From Leishmania infantum JPCM5 (Eukaryota; Euglenozoa; Kinetoplastea; Trypanosomatida; Trypanosomatidae), in contig NC_009395.2 in NCBI RefSeq assembly GCF_000002875.2, positions 472,938-536,937 of the forward strand: 64,000 nt of DNA, in the 5' to 3' direction. The notes below the pieces were generated by a model. That model was not told the DNA's origin. It did not search any database and saw only the letters and a list, made by a program, of their open reading frames with translations. How positions within the stretch are numbered: the first letter of the stretch is position 1; the number at the start of each line of letters is the position of its first letter. This document shows positions 49,445 to 60,701 of the stretch, in pieces. The position numbers and the translations under genes are program-made.

Positions 49445-52400
49445 ATGGCACGCACATCGTGGAGCTCGAGCTCTACCGGCTCCATCAGTGCTGGCAGCGA
49501 TGAGAGCTACTGCCGCAGTGAGCCGGCCAAGGGAGGCAGTTTCATGGATCAGCTGCTGGCGATCCTGTACCGCACGCTCCGTCAGACGCTGCGCACCAAG
49601 GCGATTTTGTTCATGGAAATTGTTCTGCCGCTCATGTTCATCGTCATTACGCTCATTTTGTGGTTAGTGTGGTTGCCCTTCCAAGGCCGTTCGAGGCAGT
49701 TCATCGACTACACGCCCTACGCGTCCTCTGCGGCTACGCTGCACAAACAGCTCACCTGTTTCAACAGCTCGGAGGGAGAGCCCATCCCGGGGCTGTGTGA
49801 TTGCGCCTGGATATCCATACTCAGCAACTACACGGTCTTGTGCGCCGGCGACTACGACACGATCCCGTACAAGAACCTCTGCTATGTCGACCTCCCGTTC
49901 GACTTCAGCAACTTCAAGGTCAACGGCTACGCCGTTGGGAACATCACGGGGGCCAACAAGCTGGTGCAGGTGTGGGTCAACTCGTACAACACGAGCCTGT
50001 TTGTGATCCCGACGCTGGATGAGGTGATCATCTTCCACTGGCTGGCTCGGATTAGCAGGTCAAAAACGAAGAGCGATGGCAACCTCCTCTCCGCTGGCAT
50101 CGCGGCTGGTTTGATGCCCAACTCGAAGCAGTCTTCTGTTTTGTGCTCCGGCGCCCTGTACTTCGTCGGCAGCTCAGCGCAGGTAGACCCGCTGCTGGAT
50201 TACTTCCGAAAGGAGTCGGTGCTCTTCGACAAGGTGTACGGCGGCACCTACGCAACCGTGGTAGAGGCGGAGGCCAAGGTACGCGCCACGGAATGGAATT
50301 GGGCCATCATCGAACTCAACGGCTTCGATGCGAGCGCGTTTGACGTGACCATCCGCATGAACTCGACCGCGCTGCCGACGTTTGCGCTTCCGTACGACAA
50401 GAGCTATGGCGGCGGCTTCTACAACAGCCGTGCCGACCTCTACGCCGTCGCCGGGTTTCTGTCCATTCAGCAGATCATCTCGGAATACTACCTGAAGCTG
50501 GTCGTGGGGAGCACCGCCACCGGCACAGATTTACCGCTGGACCATTACGTGGCTGTCGCTGGCTACGCCAGTTTCATCACGCAGCCGCTCCTCACCACTG
50601 CCAATATCTTGCTGCCGCTCATCTTCGTCATGGCGTACCTCTACCCCGTCTCGCAGTTCACGAAGCGCATCGTGCTGGAGAAGGAGCTGCGGATCCGCGA
50701 GGCCATGCAGATCATGGGGCTCGGCAACGCCCCGATCTACATTTCGTGGTACCTCACCTTCTTCTTGCCGAACTTCTTTGTCACGATCGTCACCCTCGTC
50801 GTGATTCGGATGACGTACATCACAATCACGAACATCCTTATCCTGTTCCTGGTGTACTACATCTACCTCATCACCTGCGTACCCCTAGCTGGCTTCTACT
50901 CGGCCTTCTTCAGCAAGGCTCGCCTCGCCTCCTTGCTGACGCCGCTCATCTACTTCGTGTTCGCCATGCCAGCCTTCGCGATTCAGAGCGCCAATACCGC
51001 AATAATAACCGCCTTTTGCATCTTCCCGCCCACCGCCTACGCCGTCACGATGCTCGGCATTATTGATCACGAAATAGCCGGCGGCTTTGCGGAAGCCAGC
51101 TGGCACGACGCCCTCGACACGCCTCCGGTGTATCTGGCCATCGTCATGATGACCGTGGACTTTATCTTCTTCAACCTGCTTATGCTCTACCTCGACAACG
51201 TTATGCCGAAGCAGTGGGGTACGCGCAAGCACCCGCTCTTCTTCATCATTGACCCCGTCATGTGGTGCTTCAACTCGAAGCACAAGCGCCTCGAGGGCGG
51301 CGCCGACGGGCGCGCCGAGAACGGCGTGTTCGAGGACGTCGACGGCGACGACGACGCGGTGATTTTGGACGGCCTGCGCAAGGAGTACTCGCGCGGCGTC
51401 AAGAGGTTCGTTGCGGTGAACAACCTGTACTGGGGGATGCGCGAGGGCGAGATCTCTGTGCTGCTGGGGCACAACGGCGCCGGCAAGACGACGGTGCTGA
51501 ACATGATGACGGGGATGGTCGAGCCGGACGCGGGCGACTGTTACGTCTACGGCAGCTCTGTGCGGACGGCGAAGGCCGACGTGCGCCAGCAGATCGGATA
51601 CTGTCCGCAGCACAACATCCTGTGGGGCGAGCTGACGTGCCGCGACCACCTGGAGTTCTTTGGGCGGATTAAGGGGTTGCGCGGGTGGGAGCTGGAGAAT
51701 GCCGTGTGCCGGATGTTGCACGAGACGGACCTGCTGGAGAAGATGGACCAGCCGGCGAAGAGCCTGTCGGGGGGGCAGAAGCGCAAGCTCTCGGTCTCCA
51801 TCGCCTTCGTGACTTGCAGTCGCCTCGTCTTCCTGGACGAGCCCACGGCCGGCATGGATGTGGGTGCGCGGCGATACACGTGGGAGCTGCTGCGGCGCAT
51901 GTCCGCTCATCACACCATTTTCCTGACGACGCACTACATGGACGAGGCAGATCTGCTGGGGCACAAGATCGGGATCATGAGCCAGGGGCGACTGAAGTGC
52001 TCGGGCAGCAGCATGTTTCTGAAGAGCCACCTCGGGTTCGGGTACAGCATTACGATGTCCCTTTGCGACGCCGCTTCCGTGAACGCAATCTCGAAGCTCG
52101 TGCAGTCATCGGTGGACGGCGCTCACAAGGTTGGGTTGAACGGGTGTGAGGTGATGTACCGACTGCCCAACGAGCGTGTCGAACAGTTCCCGGAGTTTCT
52201 GGATCGACTGGAGGCGGTGAAAGACGCGCTCGGCGTTCGCGGCTACTCGCTGTCGGCGACGACGCTAGAGGAGATATTTCTTCGCATGTCCAACGAGGAC
52301 ATCGAGCGGGAGCGCGAAGAAGACCCTCTGATGCAGCTGCACCCAGATATCACCGCTGCGCAGGAGAGTTGCATATGGAACTGTGAGATAGTGGAGGGGC

Positions 52401-54799
52401 GCAAGGCGATGCTGTGGTCGCAGTTCAAGGCGATGATGACGAAGCGCATGTGGAATGGCCTGCGGGATCGCAAGATGCAGTTTTTCCAGGTGGTGTGCCC
52501 GGTGATTTGCATTTTGATTGCTATGCTGCTCTCACTCATCTCCCTCAACGGCCCCGACACCATAACGCTGAACAAGGAAATCTACCCCGGCGAGGTTCTG
52601 GTGGAGATGAACGGGTGCGATGAGCTGCTCGGCCCCAACGCCTCCTTCGACAACTTCACAGTGCGGCACCAAAAATACATGAATGCGCTGAACTTGTCCA
52701 CCTACATGGTCGACACGTTTCTCTCTCAGCCCACGTTGCGCGTGGAGGGGCTCGTGTGCCGCGATCCAGACTGGGCAAACGCCGTGAAGACACCGAACAA
52801 CGTGATACACATACTGAACTCGTCCACCTATCACCAGGGGCCCATCTCCGTGAACTCCATCTACCAGGCACTCTACAGGAAGTACACGGGAAAAAATGCA
52901 CGCTTTACGCTGGTGGCGGGAACGATGCCGCGCACCAAGCAAGAGAAGGTGACGCAGGACGCGCTGAAGACGATTCTCATGGGCGCGATTATCATGATCC
53001 CGTTCACGTTCCTGCCGTCGAACGTGGTGGCGTGGGTGGTGAAGGAGCGGGAGTGCAAGGCGCGACATCTGCAGAACGTCTCGGGGCTGAGCTTTTACAT
53101 CTACTGGCTCACGAATTTCCTCTTCGACATGGTCGCCTACATCATCTCCATGTGCCTCGTCATCGTCATCTTCCTCATGTTCAGCCGCGATGAGTACGTG
53201 GCCAAAGACCGTATCGGCGCCGTGTTCGTCCTGTTCTTCATCTACGGCCTCTCGAGCACGACCGCGGGGTACATGTGCAGTTTCCTCTTCGACGAGCACT
53301 CCAACGCGCAGACGATGGTGATGGCCGCCAGCTTCGTCGCCGGGTTTCTTCTCGTCATGGTCGTGTACATCATGTCGCTGCTCTCACAGACCATGGCGGC
53401 GGCCGATGTCCTCCGGTGGATCACGCGCATCGTGCCAAGTTTTGCCATTGGCGAGGGCATCATCAACTTGGCGATGCTGACGCAGCGGCAGGCGATCGTA
53501 GGCGGCGTGACGGCGTGGTCAATGGACACGATCGGGTGGGCGTGCGTGTACATGTCAGTCGAGTTCCCGCTGTTTTTCGCGATCACCCTCTGGATCGACC
53601 ACCCGCGGCGGCGCATGTGGGGACAGCGCAACAACTACGACGTCGACGCGGCTCCGCAGACGGTGTCGGAAGAGGACTCCGACGTTGAGAAGACGCGTGA
53701 GGAGGTGTACAAAGAGGAGGCTGAGGGCGTCAACGACGACATGGTGCGCGTGGTGGACCTCCGCAAGGTGTACCCTAACGGCAAGGAGGCGGTGCGCAAC
53801 GTCACCTTCTCCGTGGCCCCCGGCGAGGTGTTCGGCTTCCTCGGCACGAACGGTGCTGGTAAGACGACGACGATTTCGATGCTGTGCCAGGAATTCATTC
53901 CGACAAGCGGCAAGGCGTACGTCTGCGGCTACAACATTGTGGAGAACAGCATCGAGGCGCTGCAGTGCATCGGGTACTGCCCGCAGTTCGACGCGTGCCT
54001 GGACCTGCTGACGGTGAAAGAGCACCTGGAGCTGTACGTGGGCGTGCGAGGTATTCGGTACGAAGAGCGTGATGTTGTCATCGACTCCTTGCTGCGCATG
54101 TGCGAACTCTCTACTTATCGCTACACCCTATCCTCGGAGCTGTCCGGTGGCAACCGGCGCAAGCTGTCTGTGGCGCTTTCTCTCATTGGAGGGCCTCGAG
54201 TCGTCTTCCTGGACGAACCGTCGGCCGGCATGGACCCTGTGGCGCGGCGCGGGTTATGGAATGCAATCGAAAAGGTCGCCGACAACAGCTCCGTTGTGCT
54301 GACGACGCACCACCTGGAGGAGGTGGAGGCGCTTGCGCATCGCGTGGCGATCATGGTGGATGGCACCCTGCGCTGCATCGGCGACAAGACTCACCTGAAG
54401 AACAAGTTCGGCACCGGCTTTGAGATGAGCGTACGTGTGGGTGCAGAGGAGGACATGGGGAATGTGCACACGTGGGTGAAGACACGGTTCCCCGACGCGA
54501 CGATGAATGAGTGTAAGGGGCAACGTTTTGTCTACACGCTGCCGGCCAACGTCGCCCTCTCGGATGTCTTCCGTCTCTTGCAACAGAAGAAGGAGACGCT
54601 GAACATTACGGACTACAGCGTGTCGCAGACTTCCATCGAACAGGTGTTCCTGAAGATCAGCGGAGAACTAGAGGAGGCGACCGCCTTCCGTCGCACGCTG
54701 GAGGACACGCTCGCGCTGCCGAGTAGGAAGAGCGCCTTGGCGGATGCCGCGAATTTCGACCCGGCAACTCGCAACTTGTTTCTCGGCAGGTCGAGATAG
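49445..54799 (+). CDS. ABCA: ABCA-subfamily ABC transporter, gene C (full-size)
   Basis: The 1784-aa protein is the shortest intact member here because its cytoplasmic N-terminus is brief (about 50 residues). TM1 lies near 55-78 (FMEIVLPLMFIVITLILWL). Extracellular loop 1 has several sequons, then TMD1. NBD1 has Walker A GHNGAGKTT from 675, GYCPQHN, LSGGQ, LVFLDEPTAGMD and TTHYMDEAD. TMD2 has loop 2 and terminal helices. NBD2 has Walker A GTNGAGKTT from 1467, GYCPQFDACLDLLTV, LSGGN, VVFLDEPSAGMD and TTHHLEE. After SVSQTSIEQVFLKIS a tail of about 45 residues ends in LFLGRSR. Both ATP sites look complete. Parts of NBD1 match gene B and parts of NBD2 match gene A at nucleotide level, consistent with conversion across the family. 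A true ATG starts the frame. Substrate is likely lipid by family but unknown. Confidence 0.93.
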   Translation: MARTSWSSSSTGSISAGSDESYCRSEPAKGGSFMDQLLAILYRTLRQTLRTKAILFMEIVLPLMFIVITLILWLVWLPFQGRSRQFIDYTPYASSAATLHKQLTCFNSSEGEPIPGLCDCAWISILSNYTVLCAGDYDTIPYKNLCYVDLPFDFSNFKVNGYAVGNITGANKLVQVWVNSYNTSLFVIPTLDEVIIFHWLARISRSKTKSDGNLLSAGIAAGLMPNSKQSSVLCSGALYFVGSSAQVDPLLDYFRKESVLFDKVYGGTYATVVEAEAKVRATEWNWAIIELNGFDASAFDVTIRMNSTALPTFALPYDKSYGGGFYNSRADLYAVAGFLSIQQIISEYYLKLVVGSTATGTDLPLDHYVAVAGYASFITQPLLTTANILLPLIFVMAYLYPVSQFTKRIVLEKELRIREAMQIMGLGNAPIYISWYLTFFLPNFFVTIVTLVVIRMTYITITNILILFLVYYIYLITCVPLAGFYSAFFSKARLASLLTPLIYFVFAMPAFAIQSANTAIITAFCIFPPTAYAVTMLGIIDHEIAGGFAEASWHDALDTPPVYLAIVMMTVDFIFFNLLMLYLDNVMPKQWGTRKHPLFFIIDPVMWCFNSKHKRLEGGADGRAENGVFEDVDGDDDAVILDGLRKEYSRGVKRFVAVNNLYWGMREGEISVLLGHNGAGKTTVLNMMTGMVEPDAGDCYVYGSSVRTAKADVRQQIGYCPQHNILWGELTCRDHLEFFGRIKGLRGWELENAVCRMLHETDLLEKMDQPAKSLSGGQKRKLSVSIAFVTCSRLVFLDEPTAGMDVGARRYTWELLRRMSAHHTIFLTTHYMDEADLLGHKIGIMSQGRLKCSGSSMFLKSHLGFGYSITMSLCDAASVNAISKLVQSSVDGAHKVGLNGCEVMYRLPNERVEQFPEFLDRLEAVKDALGVRGYSLSATTLEEIFLRMSNEDIEREREEDPLMQLHPDITAAQESCIWNCEIVEGRKAMLWSQFKAMMTKRMWNGLRDRKMQFFQVVCPVICILIAMLLSLISLNGPDTITLNKEIYPGEVLVEMNGCDELLGPNASFDNFTVRHQKYMNALNLSTYMVDTFLSQPTLRVEGLVCRDPDWANAVKTPNNVIHILNSSTYHQGPISVNSIYQALYRKYTGKNARFTLVAGTMPRTKQEKVTQDALKTILMGAIIMIPFTFLPSNVVAWVVKERECKARHLQNVSGLSFYIYWLTNFLFDMVAYIISMCLVIVIFLMFSRDEYVAKDRIGAVFVLFFIYGLSSTTAGYMCSFLFDEHSNAQTMVMAASFVAGFLLVMVVYIMSLLSQTMAAADVLRWITRIVPSFAIGEGIINLAMLTQRQAIVGGVTAWSMDTIGWACVYMSVEFPLFFAITLWIDHPRRRMWGQRNNYDVDAAPQTVSEEDSDVEKTREEVYKEEAEGVNDDMVRVVDLRKVYPNGKEAVRNVTFSVAPGEVFGFLGTNGAGKTTTISMLCQEFIPTSGKAYVCGYNIVENSIEALQCIGYCPQFDACLDLLTVKEHLELYVGVRGIRYEERDVVIDSLLRMCELSTYRYTLSSELSGGNRRKLSVALSLIGGPRVVFLDEPSAGMDPVARRGLWNAIEKVADNSSVVLTTHHLEEVEALAHRVAIMVDGTLRCIGDKTHLKNKFGTGFEMSVRVGAEEDMGNVHTWVKTRFPDATMNECKGQRFVYTLPANVALSDVFRLLQQKKETLNITDYSVSQTSIEQVFLKISGELEEATAFRRTLEDTLALPSRKSALADAANFDPATRNLFLGRSR

Positions 54800-57559
54800 A
54801 GCCATTCGGTGTTGCGTGACGGCGGCGGGGATCGCGGGTGGCGGGATAGGAGGAAATAAGGCGCGTCCGCGAAAGCGGGTCGTCTTCAGCTGGAGTATGC
54901 ACGACTCTTTCCAGCATGAGGGTACCCGCGCCCCTTCCTCCTCTTCTCTTTCGCCCGGAACTGATCGTTGCGTTGTCGGACACATCGCCCGTTCTGTGCC
55001 GTTTATAGACGACACTTGCTGGGGTACGTTTTCGTCATTTCTAACCCCGATGTGTCCGAGAGGAGAGGAGGAAGGTGCAACCTGTTCACCAGCCTGCGTG
55101 GTGCTTCGATGTGCGCCCGCCACCTCCTCGGCGTTGGGTTACTCTTGTCGCTTCGTCTTGGATGAAGTGCATTGGAACCTTGTGCTGGCATGTGCATACT
55201 CGTTTTTTATTATTTCTTTTCGCTCTCCTGGTGTGAGACCGTGCTTCAGCATCACGGTGATCGCTGTGTGTGTGTGCGTGGGCGGTGGGGGAGGGGGGCT
55301 CTTCNGTTTCTCCTTGTGCGTGGGCGTNTGTGTGTATGTTTCTCATTTCTTCGTTCGCTTTTCCATATTTTGATGTGAATGACGGATCAACTCTACCGGG
55401 TGCGTGGTTCCCGTTTCGCTGCTTTGGTGGACCACCTCACATCGACCGTGCCTCTACTTGTCCATGTGCAATTCCGCGTTGTGTTCTCGCCCAGTCGCCT
55501 TTTTTTTTTTCGCTCTCTTGCCCTCCCCCTTCCGCTTCACCATCGACCGCTCCTCACACCTTCTGTCTCCCGAAGACTCCGTCTTGCTCGAAGGGCAGGC
55601 ACCTGCGACTCACGCGTCACGTCACGCGGTGATGGAGGCTCATGTTAGCCCACACACACACACACACACATGTATTCATTTCTTTGCTTACACGCGCCGT
55701 TGAGATGTATCTCCCTTTTTATGCTCTCCTACCCACCTTTTACTTGCTTTTTGTGCTCATCTTGTACGGGTGTTTTCTGTGAGAGGCACCGCCAGTGGCG
55801 GCGACGCCCCGGACGATCGCTCGCCTCTCATGTGATTGCCAGTCATTTTTCGGGAGCGCTCTCGCCTGTCATGCCGCCTCCAGCCGCACCCCTCACTACC
55901 GCGGATGAACTTCCGCATGCGAATCGCGTTTTCTTTTCCCCTTTTCTTTGCATTTATGCCACACATCGCTGTCTCTCTCTCTGTGTTTTTTTTGACGTTT
56001 TCTATTCTCTCCTTTCGTCTTGTCCGTCTGACCGCGTCCAACTCCCGTGTCGGTTGCTTCTCTCTCCGACTTGTTGTGAAGAAGGCGAGGGGATATCAGC
56101 GCATGCCTCAACAACGCGCAATGACGGTCGAACTGCCACCACCGTCGGTGTGCGCTGATTCTTGGGGGAGGAGTATGTGTGTATCCATGTCTGCGTGCAT
56201 CTTCACGAGGTTGCCTGTGTGTGCTCACATCATTGTTTTTTTCTTTTTTGCCGTTCTTGGCATACGCCAACCTGTCCCAGTGCTTCCATCTCTTTCACGT
56301 AATCCTTCTTCCCGGCTCACAAGGTGGCCGAGTCTCTCCTCGTGACCTACCCGTTCTGGCCCTATTTCCTTGTGTCTCTTCACCGTCGCCGGAGCTCCGC
56401 CTATTTGTCCCGTCGCTCCTCACTTTCTCTCTCGCTGCGACATCGCCTTTTCGTTGCGCCCCCTGCTGTTGTGTGCGCACACTGGTGCTTCCCGTAAGTG
56501 GTGCGTTGCCGTTTGTCGTGATTCCTGTAGGCGTGTCGATGGTGCGAGTGTACCAACCGGGTCTGCAGCACCTCCAGTCATCGCTGACAGAGGGGGAGTA
56601 CGAGACGAGGGAGGCAGAGGAACGTGTCGGTGAGGGCGGTAAAGGGAAGCCAACTCCACTGTCCGTCTCTCCTCCATTTCTATTGCCAACATGTGAACAG
56701 CTCGCCAATGTTGCTATTATCCTCTGTTTTCTTCTGGATCAGGGCCACGCCTTCTGTGCTCCCTGCCTTCTGGTCTATTCTTTTTCTTGGTCGCCTCGCA
56801 TGCGCACATGCACAGACATCAACGCGTGCGCCCACGGACGAGCGTACGTGAACACAGAGAGCGAGACAGACTAACGGGCAGACAGGGTCAGAGAGAGCGC
56901 GAGCAGGGGAAACATCGGCCATGTGCGACTCTGAGTGTGCGCATGCGCAGTCTGTGTTTATTACGCCTGCTGAAACGTGCAGCGGCGGAGGAGGGGTCTC
57001 TCACTGGCTACCGGTCGCCGTCGCCTTCCCTCCCTCCTGCCAACCCGCGCACACAGACGTGGCAGGGCGCTAGAGCTTCCGCGCGAGTAGGATCGAGCCA
57101 TGGATGCTGCTTACGCGTTGTCGTTCTCCCTGCTTTGCCGCGACCCAGCATTGCCGATGTCTTGGCTTATGCGTGCCTGTGCTTTCTCTCTCGTGGGTAG
57201 AGCGAACCGCACGCGACGGTTCTCTTGGTGTGCTACTCTCTCTCCTTTTCTGTGTGCGCTCGTGTGATAGGTCCTCTTTTGTTGTTCAGCGCTCGCCGCA
57301 CCATTTTTTTTCTTGCAGTTTGTGCGTACGATTTTGTCGTGCTGTCGGGCGTTCGGTCTATATGGGGGTTGCTGCTGTGGTGGTTGCTCCGGCGTCTCTC
57401 TCTGTCTCCGTCATCTCTGTCTGTGTTTCACGTCTCGGACCCCTCCGAGTCGTCGTCTCGCCGCTCGCCCGCTGCCCGCTGTCGAGGAGTGCTTGCGCCT
57501 GTGATTTTGTTTGATTTTGAAGCGTGCGTGCTCGCTTACAACTGCGCAGCGACACTAGC
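54800..57559. other. Gene-poor spacer downstream of gene C
   Basis: The 2.8-kb stretch has no convincing gene. It is pyrimidine-rich with a T11 run near 55,500-55,510, a CA microsatellite (55,651-55,670) and two unresolved bases (55,305 and 55,328). A 111-codon ATG ORF (56,539-56,874) with an acidic N-terminal part and no recognised domain is noted in the findings only. Confidence 0.5.
55651..55670. repeat. (CA)n microsatellite
   Basis: An uninterrupted 10-unit CA run in the spacer downstream of gene C. Confidence 0.9.
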
Positions 57560-58300
57560 GCACAGCCGCCTTCGCCAATTGTGTCCGTGGGTGCCGGGGG
57601 ACAAACAGCTGAGGCCCCAAGGTTGCTCCCTACGGCTATCTGCGAGGGGCTGTTTCAGGGTTATTCGTGGGCTCGTGAGACGCGCTCGAAAACAGAATGA
57701 CTTTCCATTGACAAGCATCAGGACCTTGCGATGCTCGGACGAGGCGGGTGATGGGCGAAGGACGAGAAGAGGAGTCGTGAGCCGAGCATACTCGATCGCT
57801 TGAGAGAAGAAGCGCATTCCACTCAGAGCTCTGACACCTGACGTGTTCGCGCAGACGGTGTGTGACGGTGGTGGGGGGAGGGTCTTTTTCTCACTCGTGT
57901 CAGTGTAACTACGAGCCGGTCCCGCGCTTAGGCCGAACAGGCTACAGGCCCATGGAGCAAGGCCAGGGAAGTCACACAGGCCACTTGTTGAAGCAGAGTG
58001 AATGCCGTGACGTTTCCTTGACGCGCAGATGCCAGGACAGACCAGAACCTTCGCGGGCGTTGCCAAACAGCGCAGTTTTCTGAAGCACAGAGGGGCAGGG
58101 TGGCGATAGTGGCCACAAAGACCTTCCACGTCGTACCGGACATGTGCTGTGCCGTCGAAAAAAATTGCGGGGCAACGCCGAAGAAGTTTCCATGCATACC
58201 CACGCCGACGCGTAGGCAGATAAGAGGAGGATACGGAAGCGAGGGAGGGTGAGGGAACATCCGAGAGGGACGATGTCTTGCCGCCTCCTCGTCGGCCAGT
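57560..58300 (-). mobile_element. Candidate degenerate ingi/L1Tc-related retroposon (DIRE) fragment, reverse transcriptase remnant
   Basis: On the minus strand at 57,635-57,600 the translation is P-stop-G-A-T-L-G-P-Q-L-F-V. This matches the PQGxxLGPxLF block of non-LTR reverse transcriptases if the TAG derives from CAG (Gln). A little upstream, in another frame, VLMLVNGKSFCF resembles the short segment that precedes this block in such enzymes. Frames are broken by stops and shifts, as expected for the decayed elements (DIREs) known in Leishmania. The base composition also differs from the surrounding pyrimidine-rich spacer. Boundaries are approximate. A chance match of one short block cannot be excluded. 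Confidence 0.4.
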
Positions 58301-58989
58301 GATTACATTTGTTCGACGCCGCTACTGGTGCCGTGGGTGGCAGCGTTTTCCCTTTTCAGCATGGGCACTTGGAGCTGCTGAAGGTCCTTTACTTGCAGCT
58401 TGCCTGCTGTAGTTGCGCGGCAACCCTGCGACACGGGTAACGCCTCTCACCATCAGCGGCTGATCTGTCACGCATGAAGATTGCCCGGGAGCCTTGCCAC
58501 GGTGTTTCTCCTCTGCCCATCTGTGTGCTTGACCAACCATCTCCTGAGTCTCAACTGTCCCTCCTCTGCCGCCTCCCATTGTGATTCGCTTGGACTCTCT
58601 CTCTCTCCGTGTGTGCTTGCTAGGGTAAGGAAGAGCGGCAGGGCTGTTCTTGGATTGGGGATCATGCGTTCTGCTGACCTGTTGCTGGACGGTGACCGGC
58701 CGTCGTGCCCACTGCGTCAATGTTAGCATTATGGGAGGAATCAGCCACCACGCACGCACCCCTTCTCTTTTCCGGTTGCCCGTTTGTGCACGCGTGTTTT
58801 GCACGTGGCCTTCTCTGTGAGCTGTCGACGTGAGTCACCCTGCACACTTGTGCTCTTCGCGTGTTTTTGTGGTGTCGGTTTTAGTTTTATGCTTCCTGGT
58901 GTGCTTGTGCACCGCATCGTGCTGCGCGGGGTTTGTACCGGAGGGCTTGCTCCAACGCGTGCTCCGTATCGGCTGTCTGACCCTTATTT

Positions 58990-59641
58990 TTCCCGGCGCG
59001 CCGTGCCTCTCTTCCTGACAACGGGGACCACACGTCACTGTGGCATCAGTGCCCAGTCCACATCCCCGCTCTCTGTGCGAGGAAGCCGAGCAGCCCCGCT
59101 ATCCCTGCCGATGCCAAACCCACGTCTCGCCGTCAGAAGGACAGATGCCTAGGGCGTAGCGCAGTGAGCGCGATGGATCGCTGCTGACGTCTGCGGTCAG
59201 CTCTAGGACGGCCTGGCGTCGGAGCGGCCTGCGACAGCGTGAGCATACCTGGCCCATCCATATGATTAGGCACGAGTGCCCGCGTGACTCGAACGCACCC
59301 CACCCCCATCCCGGCCCTCAACGGCCCACCGGTGCGGGGAGCCTGAGGCCACCCCGAGGACGACGCACCAGGTGGCGAGCAGTATGATGGAAGCGGCTGC
59401 GAGGCGACCTGTAGAGCGCGGGGTGGGTGGAGTTTGAGGCAGTCGGCCGTGCTCTCAGACGGCTGGGTCGGCGCATTGCTGTAACGCGGGTGCGTCTACG
59501 GCTGCTTCGCATCACGCGATGGGGGGTCTGTGTAGCACGCCGGGGAGGAGAAAAGGGGGAGCGGGTTAGAGCGGAACACCGACCTCCTGTTGCATAGCAG
59601 AGAATGGACACGTCGAAGATGAACCAAGCGAAAAAAAAAAG
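58990..59641 (+). mobile_element. SIDER2-like short degenerate retroposon
   Basis: A stretch of about 0.65 kb with balanced, purine-containing sequence unlike its spacer ends in an A10 tail at 59,631-59,640. Internal words such as cggccctcaacggcccaccg (59,312-59,331), followed by gtgcggggagcc and gatggaagcggctgcgaggc, agree with what I remember of Leishmania SIDER2 elements. These are truncated relatives of ingi/L1Tc that sit in 3' UTRs and can promote mRNA decay or translational control. The 5' boundary is uncertain and no clear target-site duplication was found. Orientation follows the poly-A tail. If transcribed with an upstream gene it would lie far downstream of gene C, or upstream of TATDN1. 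Confidence 0.65.
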
Positions 59642-60701
59642 ATTGCATGCTTCTGTTCCGTGTTGTGTGTGTGTGCGCGCGCGTGAGGGCGCGGTGCGCC
59701 GCCTCATGAGCGTGGCTCCTCGCTGTTGGTTTTGTGTGTTGTCGTAGTTCAATGTCTGCTGCTTGTCGTTGCTTGGCTTACGTGTCCATGGGTGGCTCTC
59801 CCCTGTGCACCCGTGCCGGCAGCCTACTTGTACTCTCCCCCGTCTTTGCCCTCTTACTTTCCGCTGAGCTCGTTTATGCGAGTGCGGGTGCACGCATGTG
59901 GCTCTCTTTCTCTTTTCGGGTCTTCCGATGTTCTCTCTCTCTCGTTCTCTGGGACGCCTGTGTTGCATGCTTCTTGGACGCATACAAGCGAAACACAAAA
60001 ACCCGCGCATCGTTCACGTGTGCACGCATCGGCGCATAGGGAAGAGGGACCATAATCGGAGCCTGAGCGGTGGAAGAGGAAAACGGCGGGCACCTCGTCT
60101 CTCGCGTTCGAGAGTACTGGTAACGGAAATGCGCCGTGGCAGCGCGCTTGGAGTGTGTGTCTGTCTGCGTTTTTCTCCTCGACTGGTGCTTGCCGTCCCC
60201 CGGCCTTGTTATGGGTGATCGCATCGGCTCCTGGCGCTGCAGGAGAGTGGTGGCGCCGGGGCGAGGTGGAAGTGCTCCTCGTTTGTGTTTCGCGCATTGC
60301 CTTCGAGCCGCCGTCAAGTCGACCGCCATGAGTCGCGCACAGACGCACGTTGGCGCTCCTGCCTGCCACTGCGTTCTTGCGCGATACGTGTTGGTGCGTT
60401 CATTTCCTGCCTAACCTCCTCCTTTGCCTCTCTGCACGTGGTGCCTGCGGGCGCCCACCTTCTCCTTTCCTCGGTGCTGATCGTCGGCAAGTGCGAGTAA
60501 CGCACGCGGCCTCCTTGCCGGACTTGCCCTTTTTTTTTTTCCTCTCTCTCTTCGCTCGCCTCCTGCATGCCGAGGGCCGGCCAGTGTTAGCGCGAAGAGA
60601 GGCGGGTGCCATCGGACGGTTTGCATCGCCCTCCGTGCACATCACTACACACGACAGCAAGTGCGCACCTTTCACTTCTCCTCCTCCTCTCCACACACAC
60701 G
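59642..60701. other. Spacer between retroposon and TatD gene
   Basis: About 1 kb without a recognised gene. GT/GC alternating sequence lies at 59,664-59,684. A strong pyrimidine tract (60,513-60,565, including T11) precedes the TatD acceptor. Confidence 0.5.
60513..60574 (+). promoter_or_regulatory. Predicted spliced-leader acceptor for TatD-like gene
   Basis: A long pyrimidine tract (60,513-60,565) is followed by the first AG at 60,573-60,574, giving a predicted 5' UTR of about 127 nt before the ATG at 60,702. Inferred. Confidence 0.5.

Noticed and set aside
57536..58129. 197-codon minus-strand ORF as a normal protein gene
   Set aside because: It is on the strand opposite to all genes, has no coherent domain, and overlaps the reverse-transcriptase-like remnant that reads in other frames.
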